From Isoetes taiwanensis (lineage: Eukaryota; Streptophyta; Lycopodiopsida; Isoetales; Isoetaceae): a stretch of 64,000 nt of DNA. The stretch is taken from assembly GCA_021234155.1 (NCBI GenBank), contig JAJEKV010000036.1, positions 11,175,426-11,239,425 on the forward strand, given 5' to 3'. The notes under the pieces were generated by a model. The model searched no databases. It saw only the letters and a list, made by a program, of their open reading frames with translations, and was not told the origin of the DNA. The translations under genes were made by a program, and so were the position numbers. Of this stretch, positions 22,176 to 33,034 are shown in pieces (positions within the stretch are counted from its first letter, which is position 1; each line of letters starts with the position of its first letter).

Positions 22176-23900
22176 TTACAGAAAAAACATCCTGGTGAGC
22201 ATCTTATCGTGCAGCTTGATCTGGGGCAGAGTTGGCTATAGTGTTCCCCCTGAAGAGCCTCCCCCCCTAGTGATGATGCAAATTCTAATAGGCTGTCGTC
22301 ATCCAGAAATGATCTTGCCTTTGTGACAACTAAGTGCGCATACATAATTGGAATAACTAGAACAGAATTCAAGATATTATTACTTTTTCCCGTCATTACA
22401 TCTAAAATTCAATGATTTCCATTTTGAACTTCGACTTACCTGCTGAAACAACAGTTGTCCTGCTAGTGTGACTCGTCTTTGGAACGTTAAAAGTCATTTT
22501 ACTCACAATAAATCCAGTATGGCTACTCGAAAAGAAATCATACTTTTGGGGGTCGCATACTACTGTATCCACGTTTGTTCCTGGATGAAATCACACACCA
22601 TTTGTAAACATATTGAGAGTACACGTGCATAAACTGAAAACTTTACTTGGGGAAATATTTCCTTCGCTATTCGCACAAAAGAAACATGTATGGTGATGTT
22701 TCAATGCAAAAATTAATGTTATCTTTGGATTATAGTCGTCTTTCAAGCCTTCAGATGCCTGCAAAAAATCAATTTATTAAACATTTCAAAATCGATTTCT
22801 CAAGCTAACATCTGCATTCCTTTCGTAGTGCTGCCAAATCTACATTAAGAATAGTTGCAAACTGGGATTCGCTAACACCATCCCGAAAGTCCAAAATACA
22901 ATAAAATTTATTAAAATTGAACGTGAAAAATGGGAGAGAACTATACATAGCCATAAAGCGGTGGGAATCTGAAGACAACAAGCTGTGGAGGCAACTGTTT
23001 TGTTCCAATACTTACTGAGTTTGTAAACATATTGAGAGTAGACGTGCATAAACTGAAAACTTTACTTGGGGAAATATTTCCTCGGCTATCCGTACGAAAG
23101 AAACTTGTATGGTGACGTTTCAGTGCAACAATTAATGTTATCTTTGGATTACAATCGTCTACTCTACATTAAGAACAGTTGCAAACTGGGATTCGCTAAT
23201 ACCATCCCGAAAATCCAAAATACAATAAAATTTATTAGAATTGAACCTGAGAAATGGGAGAGAACTATACATAGCGATAAAGCAGTGGGAACCTAAAGAC
23301 AACAAGCTGTGAAGGCAACTGTTTTGTTCCAATACTTACTGAGTCTGTAAACCTTTTTAACAATTCCCAACGCATTGATAGTTTCACATTTTGATGATTG
23401 TGTTTTGACCCATGCGGCAAATTGAGATATCCTTGGGCAATCTCTACAGCCCACTATCTGCAAGTCAAAATAGGAATATAATAAATTGAAACTTGAAATG
23501 TCAGCTGCACACACAGTTCAATCTGTATAGCTGGAATTGATGGTGACTTTGACAAGAATGGGGTTCCATGCGACACATCCCTTACAAAGATTATAGTTGG
23601 CCCTCTGGAGACCTTTGAAGGACCACGATCAAACTCCATCGATAACACCGTATTATATCCTCCACAGTACAGTTTTAAAAGTAAGTCTTCAGTTCAATGA
23701 TCAGGGGAGTCATTATGGGGTACCAAGTGTGTTACCTTGGCATTAATTTCCAAAGCCACGTTCGTCAAGTACTGATCATTTATATTACAGGGAGGAACTA
23801 TACACTGATTAATAAGTCCAATGCCTGATAGAAACAGTTTATTAACCGGCCCTGTAGAACATCTCTCTGCATAAGTATGCATTGCATCTTCCTTCGTAAA
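22176..23900 (-). pseudogene. AGO4-clade Argonaute fragment, copy A (PIWI half)
   Basis: Minus-strand exons spell an Argonaute MID/PIWI region in order. 23736-23900: LFLSGIGLINQC...INDQYLTNVALEINAK, with acceptor and GTAAC donor. About 23525-23680: NTVLSMEFDR...PTIIFVRDVSHGTP...SPSIPAI, the AGO4-type DVSHG box with the first catalytic Asp. 23353-23457: FAAWVKTQSSKCETINAL. About 22800-22990: DFRDGVSESQFATILNVDL, second Asp. About 22450-22585: GTNVDTVVCDPQKYDFFSSSHTGF. 22176-22396: MYAHL with the catalytic His, then the KLHDKMLTRMFF C-terminus. N, PAZ and most of MID are missing, one exon is duplicated and the last exon has a frameshift in a C-run. Probably a pseudogene; AGO4-type proteins load 24-nt siRNAs for DNA methylation (family knowledge). 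Confidence 0.85.
22609..23345. repeat. Tandem duplication containing an Argonaute exon
   Basis: Two diverged copies (about 22609-23018 and 23020-23345). Each starts ttgtaaacatattgagagta and ends ttttgttccaatacttactg, and each contains the minus-strand exon YSSLPF...NKFYCILDFRDG(V/I)SESQFAT(I/V)LNV. The second copy lacks about 85 bp. A Pro/Leu-rich leader of the same exon recurs once more at about 26150-26280 in copy B. Confidence 0.8.
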
Positions 23901-24009
23901 CTACATATAAAAGGAATCAAACCATTATATACCATAGAGATTAGTCTTTCTGAGGTAGAATGCATAGAAACTCTAGTGGTTTTTTTAGCTGAAAATTTAA
24001 AGCATTAAA

Positions 24010-24960
24010 CATCATCGAAGCTCTGTGAGTATCAATGGGGAGGAAATGAACATGGTGCTATTGGTAATAATGATACAGATAACAAGGAATTAGGTAAGAA
24101 TGATAGTTGGGGAATTGCATGAAATAGAAATGACAAATGGGGAGGAGACAACTCAAATGCTAATGATTGTTGGGGTATTGCTTCCAATGATAGAACACTA
24201 GTTGGCAATGATAGTCGGGGGTCGACATGAAATACAACTGTTAGATGAGGAACCACATGTAGTGGAGGAGGTGATGAAGGGTCAGATCAATGGGATCGGC
24301 AAGATGCGTAAGATGGCCATGGCAGAAGAGAGTATTATGGATTTGGATAAAGAGGAGCTGGTGATTTGGGTATCTCAGGATGCTTCAAATGTGGAGAAAA
24401 TGGACACCTTGCACGGGAATACCCAAGTACTGGAGGATCAGGAGGATCGCGCGGTTCAAAATGCCTCAAGTGTAAAGAAAGTGGATAGTTCAGATGGGAA
24501 TGCCCAGTTGGTGTGTGATCGGGTTGTCCAGGCAGTTCAGGATGCTTAAAATGTGAAAGAACTTGGCACTTTGCACGTGAATGTTCAAGTCGTGATTCAG
24601 ACAACTGTCACAGAGGCAGAGACCATGGGTGTGGCAGAGAACGAGTAAGAAGAGATTTAAATCACAATGAGCGGGGTGGGCGAATAGAATTTCAATGGAA
24701 GAAAGCCAAAGAATGAGCTGAGTGTGGATGGGGAGATCAACATAATGCCATTGGTAATAGTGATACAGATAACAGGGGAACAGGTGATAATGATAGTTGG
24801 GGGACTGCATCAAGTGGAAATGATAGATCGGGAGGAGGCAATGCAAATGCCAATGATTCCTAAGGCATTGCTTCCAACGAGAATAATACCTTTGGACTAA
24901 TAGATAATGGTAGAAAATTGCTTGGCATTGATGGTTCAAAAATGGCACTAATTACAAGTG
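24010..24960 (+). pseudogene. Zinc-knuckle / Trp-Gly-rich unit 1
   Basis: Plus strand. The first part (24020-24230) reads EYQWGGNEHG, KNDSWGIA, RNDKWGGDNSNANDCWGIASND, i.e. repeated WG dipeptides in Asn/Asp/Gly/Ser context, with stops between. The middle (about 24370-24620) reads GCFKCGENGHLAREY, a Gly/Ser linker, CLKCKESG(stop)FRWEC, then a perfect CX2CX4HX4C knuckle CLKCERTWHFAREC. The tail (24700-24880) has more WG (GCGWGDQHN, NDSWGTASSGND). The longest open frame, 24202-24549, is in another phase and is probably a shadow. WG repeats of this type are Argonaute-binding hooks in RdDM proteins (family knowledge); CCHC knuckles bind RNA. Broken by several stops. Confidence 0.6.
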
Positions 24961-25384
24961 CTTGACGAGGAACAACCTAGGAATAACCCTCTCCATCTGC
25001 TGGCCTGAAGGGTTATTTCCATAATTTGCTTTAGGTAAATGTTAATCTCCTCTAAAAACCAGCTTAAAGTAGAAAGATGCTAGTGGTTAAACATTAAAAT
25101 TCGTTGCATGAGTGCCTGATCATATAATTGTAAACAAATTGTCATTTACCTCTTCTAATTTTTGTCCAATTTTATTGCCACTGCCTAATGCCAATACTCG
25201 TGTTAAATTCTTAGGATGAATACCAGATGACGACAGACGAAATCATTGTTGTTTTCCCTGCAAATCAAATATGACAGCACAAGATATAATTAATGCATTT
25301 TTTGAATATATCATTGTCTGCCTGTAGGAAAAGATTGCAAAGACCAATCTGACAAATGTTCATGTTTGAACAACTAAACAAGAT
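24961..25384. other. No gene recognised
   Basis: Spacer between the zinc-knuckle/WG unit and Argonaute copy B. No motif or reading frame of interest seen. Confidence 0.4.
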
Positions 25385-25800
25385 CTAATCCAGATACTAA
25401 GTTCTTTCCAAAAACACCCTTATATGTTTACGATAAGGGCCATTGTCCATCCTAGCACATAACATATATACGAGTATGACTTAAAGGGGACGGCCTCTAT
25501 GTGCTGCTTGTGACGCAGGAAAACAAGGCCCTATAAATAGAATGGTCACTCTAACTAAGCATTACACAAAAACATCCTGGTGAACATCTCGTGCAGCTTG
25601 ATCTGGGGCAGAGTTGGTTGTGGTGTTCCCCCTGAAGAGCCTCCTCCTACTGATGATGCAGATTCTCATAGGCTGTCGTCATCCAAAAATGATCTTGCCT
25701 TTGTGGCGGCTAAGTGCGCATACGTACTTGGAGTAACTAGAACAGAATTCAAGATATTATCAGTTCTTCCCGTCATTATATCTAAAATTCAATGAGTACC
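25385..25800. repeat. Second copy of Argonaute 3' region (matches 22000-22440)
   Basis: More than 80 percent alike by eye to 22000-22440: cttatatgtttacgataag, ggcctctatgtg, ccctataaatagaatgg, gcagcttgatctggggcagag, tcatccaaaaatgatcttgcc. It contains the terminal Argonaute exon on the minus strand. The plus-strand 71-residue frame at 25580-25795 is most likely the shadow of that exon. Confidence 0.75.
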
Positions 25801-27560
25801 ATTTCGAACTTCTACTTACTTGCTGAGGCAACAATTGTGCTCTTTGCATAGTTGTTGGAATGCCAACCTTATTAGCTCTTGGTTATGTGCAAACAATTGA
25901 GAGATAATCTGATACATACATATAGTTGAGATAATTTATCAAATGTTGTAGTTCATCAACGCTGAGATCAATCTCATCCATTAGAACAATGTAATGTGTT
26001 GGTCTAGTTGTTCCCTACAGGTGCATGTATACTCATATTACTCATATCTGCTAGTGTCGCTCGTGCTGCTCCATTTGCGAAATGGCGTTGTCGCGCCATT
26101 TACCTTTAAATGGCGCAGCTGGCCGATTTTGCTTCAAATGGCGCAGCTGCTCCACAATACAATAAGATTTATTCAAATTGAACCTGAAAGATAGGGGAGA
26201 AGTACATATAGCCATAAAGGGGTAGGAAGCTGAATACAACAAGCTGTGGAGGCAACTGTTTTGTTCCGATACTTACTTCCGATAATGAGGAGACGTTGAG
26301 AGTTAGATCTTGGCCTTTGGTGGCTTTTGACGTGATATTCATGTATGAGATAATATATGATGGCAATGTTGAACGTCATGTTTATTTGTCGTGGTAGTAT
26401 TCTGGCTTAAACTTATTAGAAAGAGAAAGGGGATGTGTAATATTTGAGAAAGAAAAAATCAGTAAAAAATGGAAATAGAAGGGAAATTCTAAAATTGAAT
26501 GAATTCCATTGCCTCGTTACTCCACCGGATTTCCGTTCTCCTGACGAGCGTATCAGTTCCCCGTCTCCATCTGCGCCAATGGATTGTCTCGTTGCTCCAC
26601 CGGAAAATGCACAAGTCATCGACCCAAAAGGGAAAATGCCGCTTCCTGATGAAGCAAGTTCTTCGGTTCCTGCATGTGGTCAATACAGCGCATTAATACT
26701 TTCATATTTCTGTGATTGTCTTCTGAGTTGTGCTTTGGTTGTTCACGATAAAAGCATGAGTTTCTGTTTGCCAGAAAGTAATTTTGGGAAGGATTCTAAT
26801 ATTTCCGTCGATAGACCATGGACTCCCTTGAATCCCCGCCGTCCGCTTTAAACATGAATGGTAAAGATCTTGACAGCTCATAGGGATGCATGGATGGGCT
26901 GATGCATGGTCATGGATGGTCTGCAGCAAACATTTTGGAGGAAAATGTTTGGTGGCTGCAGTGCACGAATTTGTTAGGACACAAATACGCTCTGTTTGGC
27001 GTTTCACCATTTTTGTTCTGCTCACGAACGTATCAATTCCTCGGGTCCATCCGCGCCAATGGATTACCTCATTACTCCACTGGAAAATGCATAGGTCATC
27101 GATTCAAAAGGGAAAATGTCACTTCTTGATGAAGCAAGTTCTTCAGTTCCTGCATGCGGTCAGTACAGCGCGTTGATACTTTCACATTTTTTTTATTGTA
27201 TTTTGACTTGTGCGTCAAACTAAAATATCGTTGGCCAATCTGTAGAGCCCACTTCCTACAAGTCAAAATAGGAATGTAATGAATTGAAATTTGAAATGTC
27301 AAGTACACACACAGTGTAACCCTTATAGCTGCAATTGATGGCGAATTTGACGAGAATGGGATTGCATATGACACATCCATTCCAAAGATTATACTTGGTT
27401 CCCTGGAAACCTTTGGAAGATGACCAAATGTTTCGAAAGTAAGTCTTCAATTCAATGAATATGGGAGCCAATTATGGGGTATCAAGTGAGTTACCTTGGC
27501 ATAAATTTCCAAAGCCACATTCGTCAAGTACTAAACATTTATATTACAGCGAGGACTTAT
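25556..27560 (-). pseudogene. AGO4-clade Argonaute fragment, copy B
   Basis: Paralogue of the 22176-23900 copy. The terminal exon reads TYAHLAATKARSFLDDDSL, stop, ESASSVGGGSSGGTPQPTLPQIKLHEMFTRMFLC, closer to canonical AGO4 C-termini than copy A. The PIWI exon at about 27290-27440 carries IIFGMDVSYA...SPSIAAI with the first catalytic Asp in the canonical GMDVS context. The INDQYLTN exon survives at about 27510-27560 as YLTNVALEIYAK, with the Gln replaced by a stop. The FRDG exon is lost, replaced at about 26078-26152 by short aaatggcg repeats. Exon 3 is partly duplicated. Clearly a pseudogene. Confidence 0.8.
26480..27255 (+). repeat. Tandem duplication within Argonaute copy B
   Basis: Two copies (about 26530-26740 and 27010-27210) of a segment with gcgccaatggatt, aaaagggaaaatg, gatgaagcaagttcttc, cagcgc and (a/t)ttgatactttca. 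The right end merges into remains of Argonaute exon 3. The plus-strand frame 26444-26851 (SPDERISSPSPSAPMDCLVAPPENAQV...) runs through the first copy. I do not recognise a family and suspect it is not a gene. Confidence 0.6.
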
Positions 27561-27699
27561 ACACTAATTAACAATTTCAATGTCTGACAAAAACAATTCG
27601 TTAAACGGCCAATACATTTAGCACAAGAAAACCCAATTGTTGCAGAACAGGATTACTTCTGACGACAATAACACACCAAGATATGTGAGCATTGGTTGG

Positions 27700-28440
27700 C
27701 ATTCATGATTTGAAAATAACACCAAATGCAAATGCTAAATAGGTATCCACATATAGTGGAGGAAACAGTGAGGGCTCTAGAAGCGAGTACTGTGGATTTG
27801 AAGGAAGGGGAAGCTAATCTAGAACATGATCAGGTGACTCAGGATGGTTCAAATTTGGAGGAAGTGGACAATTTGCACGGGAATATGCAATTAGTGGAAG
27901 TTCGACTGGCTCGAGTGCTTCAGGTTGTTTTATATGTCGAGAAAGTAGACACTTTGCATGAGAATGTCCAAGTGGTGCAGGAATAGGTCATGATGGACAA
28001 AAGGATCATCGACTGAGTAATAAAGGTCATGGACGAGAAAGATAGAATTTTAACGTCACGCCACTAGGCAGCATCCAACTGGACATGTGACCACACACCA
28101 CACTACATTGCTTTGTTGGGCCCTGCCCCCAACCACTTTACATTGCGTCTGTGGGTTTTGACACCCAACAGTTCAGAGTGCGATTCTGGGCGGTCTCGAA
28201 CTCGAGACCTATAGTTGCTAGACCTAGTGTATTACCACTAGAGAGACAGGATGAGGAAGAAAAAATTCGAATAACACAAACCCAAAGAAACATCTGAGTG
28301 TAGATGGGGAGGAAACTGGGAGAATGCACCTAGCAACAATGACATAGATAAGAAGGCATCAGGCAATGATGGTTGGGAGACGACATCAAATGGAAGTAAT
28401 GATGGGGATTCGCTGCTACTATTACATTTTGTAGCTAGCC
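27700..28440 (+). pseudogene. Zinc-knuckle / Trp-Gly-rich unit 2
   Basis: Third member of the module. The frame from about 27825 reads GDSGWFKFGGSGQFAREY (knuckle with two Cys lost), a Gly/Ser linker, GCFICRESRHFA(stop)ECPSGAG (CX2CX4H...C). Then, after an inserted SINE-like piece, ECRWGGNWENAPSNNDIDKKASGNDGWET at about 28295-28390. It aligns block by block with 24010-24960. More decayed than unit 1. It lies next to the 5' side of Argonaute copy B, as unit 1 lies next to copy A. Confidence 0.55.
28040..28262 (-). repeat. SINE-like insertion with tRNA-like head
   Basis: Interrupts the zinc-knuckle/WG unit. On the minus strand it starts CTCTAGTGGTAATACACTAGG (box A-like) and about 30 bases on has TCGAGTTCGAGACC (box B-like), then about 150 bp of body ending near a run before ttaaaattc. 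A related head occurs at about 40770-40832. RNA polymerase III promoter boxes in this spacing suggest a tRNA-derived SINE. Confidence 0.45.
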
Positions 28441-30265
28441 ACAACTTTAGACCTTAATTTCTTAATTGTTAAATTCTTCAAGACTTCTTTGTAGTTAGTT
28501 CTTGATTTGGACTTCAACTTTCTTTTCCTATTAAATAGCATCCTTTCAAATAATAGATCAGGCACGAATTTGAAGAGCTAAGATGGTATAAGGTGAATTA
28601 AAACCCGAGATCTTGCGTTGTATACTTTCACATTCCATAATGCCTTAGGATTGCTTTAAAAGATTTAGAAGGCATGCTTGAGATTGTCTATCCACAATGC
28701 AAAAGCAGAATATTTCTTGAGGGCACGAACTATATAGACGGATTTATGTATCCGTTTTACCTCTTAGATGTCCCAAATGGATGTAATTAAGATGTGCTTC
28801 AATTTCTCATCTATTAAACCTACATTTCACATCGGAGACCTAAGAACAAACCTAGTTATTAGGGTCAGAGGATATTTCATTTAGAGCCAAGATGCAATAA
28901 AACTAATTATGAAAAGGTTTCATCAGATTCCTTACACAACTTCTAAGGAACTTTCCGCGTCTACGTTGACAGAATCGTAAGGGAATATTAGGGAATTTAC
29001 ATTAGGGAATTCCGCATCTTCACAGACATGTCTATTTCACCGAGTCGACGAGAGAGAACGCATCGCAAAGCAAGAAGCTCCTCGACATTGATTTCCCGGT
29101 CCATTAGGTTCATATGAAAAATGTAGGATGTCGTTTTTAGTCTTTTACTCATGCGGCGACTCCCAGGAAGAGAAGCTATATGACGACCTTTGATTACCAC
29201 GAGATATCCATTGCTGCCTTTTGGTCTTAAAACAGTGCCTTTTATCACTCTCGGAGAAAATTTCTGGGAATTTAAAAAAACAGTGAAGATATCTAGGCCA
29301 AATTATTAAAACAAGGTAAATTTTGAGAGGAACCATAGTAGAAGAACATTGTCTCGTAAGTTCCTGCGAGTATTTCATGTGTTTCTTATGCTTTCTAATA
29401 GTGATATATGTTCAGATTCAATTATGAAACTATCATAATAATGTAGTGGTAAATTAAATAATGACCCATAGGCATATGTGAATGCAGGATATGCCCATAG
29501 TAGCAATCTTGCTATCATTTCTTTGTATGCCAATCAGAATTAGGTAGAAATAGTCAATCATACGTGTGCAACTACCCCTGGTTCCTTCCCGTTCAACCCG
29601 TGATCTTCCCCACATTTATGGTCATAATCTTTTAGGGTAAGGTTTTCAAGACAAACATGATTACGTCTCTGTTTATGATGATAATCTTCTAAGATAAGGT
29701 TTCCAAAACAACAATGGTTAGGTCTCTAAAATAACTTCACTATTTAGACATAAGAAGTATTATCGTTCCCCCTAGCCATTTCTTTCAATCTTATCCTGCT
29801 TTTCTTTCTATGTTTCTTTATGATTTAAGGGGCCTAGGTCGCCCAGACTCAAGGAGCTTAAATTTGTGGATTTAATCCCGCTTCTGATATATGAGATAAG
29901 AGCTACATAACCTAAGATGTTGTCCCAACTTCTTTTGAGGCATCTTTTGAGACACACCATGATCTCCCTATCATAGCAAACAAAATGTGAGAAAATGATC
30001 TTTGAATTTTATAAATGCTAGTTATAGAGCTCTAGCTTTATTTGAACTCAAATATCTTAATGGGATAAGGATAAATAACATTACATCCTAGACGTTGCAT
30101 GCCAGGTTCGTAGGGTGCATATAAGTGTCTATTGAGTGCAACCTTGCCCAATTAATCTTACAATGACATATGGCAGGATTCTTAAGTAGGATATCCCAGA
30201 CGTTATAGGGAATGAACTAGAGAACTGAAATCCGATGCCGACCATCAATCGAAGAATCGGATGAT
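28441..30265. other. Mostly empty; one short unassigned ORF
   Basis: About 1.8 kb. On the minus strand 28997-29248 is open for 83 residues (GTVLRPKGSNGYLVVIKGRHIASLPGS..., RRLGEIDMSVKMRNSL). It has no recognisable family and could be an exon. The rest is AT-rich with no visible gene. Confidence 0.35.
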
Positions 30266-30504
30266 CGGGCAGGGCAAAATAGCCCCGTAACTTCTGGAAA
30301 GGGGTTGCTCTCCTATCGTGTGTGATGGGAGAGCGGCACCTACAAGGGGGTAGCGACTGTTTATTAAAAACACAAGACTTTGCTAAGTGGTAACACGATG
30401 TATAGAGTCTGACACCTGCCCAGTGCAGGATGGTGAAAAGGAGACGTGTAAGCTTTGAATGGAAGCCCCGGTAAATGGCGGCAATAACTCTAACTATCCT
30501 AAGA
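30266..30504 (+). pseudogene. Organellar large-subunit rRNA fragment (NUMT-like)
   Basis: Reads cagggcaaaatagccccgta, then ttattaaaaacacaagactt, tgctaagtggtaacacgatg, tatagagtctgacacctgcc, gaagccccggtaaatggcgg and taactctaactatcctaag. These are the conserved blocks of bacterial/organellar LSU rRNA around the helix ending ...ACGGTCCTAAGG, with substitutions (cagtgcagga for cagtgctgga, aaatggcggc for aaacggcggc) and internal shortening. A nuclear transfer of organellar DNA; the gctaagtggtaacacgatg version favours mitochondrial 26S over plastid 23S from memory. The open frame on the opposite strand is spurious. Confidence 0.75.
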
Positions 30505-31072
30505 ATGAGATGAGCATAACAAAATATCATTGATGTTGCACCTTGGCATATAGAGTCCATATGCATGCAACATTAAGATTCTAATGTTACAACCAATAAT
30601 GGCAATATTTTGCTTCTTCAAACACTTTGTTACCATTGACAAATTGTACACCAGTAATATTTTGAGACTATTATAAAAACTGAATATGCCTTTAGATGCT
30701 GACATATACAATTAAATTCAGAAATTAAGAATTGCCTGCTCAAATTAAAAGGAAGATCGGATACAATTACGGTATCCATTCTGCTTCAAATCATCGCTTA
30801 AATTCCAGCTAAAGTAGCTCTTCGCATTTATGATAGACAGCTTATAGAATTTCCTGATGCTATAAATACCAATGGGATGCATGATTTCATGCATGCACGT
30901 CTGATCTGTGTTCGACTTCTTCCTTTCCTCTACTGTTCTTGCTCAATTGCTCCAAGGTTATTTGCAAAGAAAATTCTCAAATTAAACAGTAGAAAGTGAA
31001 CTCGTTTATGGATTAGAGAATTAGGAAAGATGCACTTTTAACATCTGCAAGCTAATCCATGCTTTTTTGCAG

Positions 31073-31640
31073 ATAACTTTGAATAGTGTCGGATCAGGGA
31101 TGGGCATTCCACTCTCAGCTGATGTAGTGGCCAGAACAACTAATACTAACAAGTTCTTATGCATTGCAGTACGAGATCATCCTGATGAAGAAGTAAAACA
31201 CATAAAATGTGGATGGATTGAAGAAAAGGCAGGAGTAATTTTCCGTGCATTAAGAATTGAACGATATTTTCCAGATTTTATGTTCAGTTTGTTAGAAGAC
31301 GTGCACACAGACCAGCCTGGGAGTACAATTCACTCAATACTTCACCGATATCTTCCCTATGGATCCTTTGGCCCAGCTGCATTGTTCAACCCAATTGCAG
31401 GGTGGACACATGGAAGAGTCAAAGTACTATTGTTCAAGCCACGAAATCAAATTGAAGTAAGCATCAGAATCTCATTATGTTGCCTACAAATTGTATGTAA
31501 ACTGATATTGGATGATTGTGCAGTACCTAGCACAAGGAAGGATGCCAGCACACGCAACAGCTGTACCATCAACATCAAATTTTGTATCACAACGAAATAA
31601 TGAATCTGAGGTAGCAGCTGCACCCAATGGATCATCTTAG
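31073..31640 (+). CDS. Unrecognised gene, last two exons
   Basis: Penultimate exon 31073-31456 follows a pyrimidine-rich acceptor (cttttttgcag) and ends at a GTAAGC donor. The terminal exon 31524-31640 follows a gtgcag acceptor and ends in TAG. Both junctions are phase 0 and the join is in frame, giving about 167 residues (ITLNSVGSGMGIPLSADVV... PDFMFSLLEDVHTDQPGST... LPYGSFGPAALFNPIAGWTHGRVKVLLFKPRNQIE then YLAQGRMPAHATAVPS). The tail is Ser/Asn/Ala-rich. I do not recognise the family. Earlier exons should lie left of 31060 but I could not place them. Retained splice signals and a long open exon suggest a real gene. Confidence 0.6.
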
Positions 31641-33034
31641 ATGATGGTTCTGTCAACAAAAGCTAAAACTTACTGTTATGAGACCACATGGAATTCTAAG
31701 TGGGGTTATGATAAGTTATAGTATTTAAAGGTTATATAGGATGGTCTCTAGCTAGTTTCTTAAGAATAGACATGTGCTCCTCTTTTGTGGGAAGTCTTCA
31801 ACTTTTGTATTTTGAAAAAATATTATAAATAGATTGATCTTTTTTGCAGTCAACAATGACTGTTTAAGCATAGAAGAAAGCAACAGGCAACCATTTCTTA
31901 ACGCTCCTGCAACAATATTATAGGCATCCTTCTTTCACGGATGCACTATTCACTACTTGAGTCTCATCAAGAACTATATACTGCCATATTCTTGCCTTAA
32001 AAAAAAAAGAGTATTCCAAAATTATAGCTGTACACTTTAACATCTACAACCTTAAAGCAAAAAATACAGAGGCGAGCAGCATGCAAGTGTCAGCGACAAC
32101 AACGCCATTGCAGTTGTGGACTACACAAAGGTAGATGAACAATGAATTGTTCCTTAACTACTTGATAAAAAAAAAGCAATATTTACTTAGAAACAAATAG
32201 GTGAAGGAGGAGAACATAGATAATTAACATAGTGCATGCAAAAAAGAAATTTATCATTGCAACAAATATTCGCTGGTTGTAGGCATCACAACGAATATAT
32301 TAGCTCTAACTTGCAGCACCAAAGAAAGTCACATACAATACATACGGCATCTGGAAAATAGATGCCATCCTACCAGTCACATGCTGCTAAAAACCAATGT
32401 TAAAATCCAGGAACACATCATTCCTAAGAATGAATCACAAGGCAAAGGATGGGGTGATATGATTTCTCACATTGAAACAAAAGAAAAAGGATCTGCAGAT
32501 GGCACTTCTCACAAGAAAACAGAATAAAAGTGATGGGGTAAAAGTGTTTCTGATAATGATGTAACAGAGATAGGAACTCTGTTGCTTTACATGAAATACA
32601 ATATGCTTGTGAAGATTGTGTTCCTTTCTTCTTCTTCTATATTTGAATACCTATATAATAAACTGCACTTTGGCAAAAACCAAATTGGGAAGACTGTTGA
32701 ACCACACCATGCAAAGTTCATAGAAGACAAACTCCACAGACTATTTTCTGTTTCCTGCACAGTAGTAAAATTCGACCTTAGATTGCTTATGCTATTTTAT
32801 GTACTGTAAATTTTCACCACCGACAGTTGAATAGTTTTATTGATTTTGAAGATAAATTGCATCAAAAATTATGTAGGTATACACAAAATTAGACTCTTCT
32901 TCAAAAAGATAAGTAGTAAATTATATTACTTCCTGTGATTACAAAGCATGAACAGTCAGTATATAGTCATGTTAATAGTTATAAGTGGAAAACTCACAGA
33001 GGCAACAAAATATCTATTACATAAAACTATATAT
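31641..33034. other. Intergenic, no gene recognised
   Basis: AT-rich spacer between two genes whose 3' ends face each other (plus-strand gene ending 31640, minus-strand gene ending 33035). Short ORFs only; presumably 3' UTRs and terminators lie here but none can be pinpointed. Confidence 0.4.

Noticed and set aside
24202-24549. 115-residue plus ORF (VEEVMKGQINGIGKMRKM...)
   Set aside because: A different phase of the same DNA reads CCHC knuckles and WG repeats that recur in two other units; this ORF is the shadow.
25580-25795. 71-residue plus ORF after a TATA-like ctataaatag, looking like a small promoter-plus-gene
   Set aside because: The opposite strand encodes the Argonaute C-terminus (TYAHLAA...KLHEMF), which explains the open frame.
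26444-26851. Plus-strand Ser/Pro-rich gene (135 residues)
   Set aside because: It crosses the edge of a local tandem duplication and decayed Argonaute exon 3; no motif supports it.
30129-30566. 145-residue minus-strand ORF
   Set aside because: It lies over the organellar LSU rRNA fragment on the opposite strand, so it is a chance frame.
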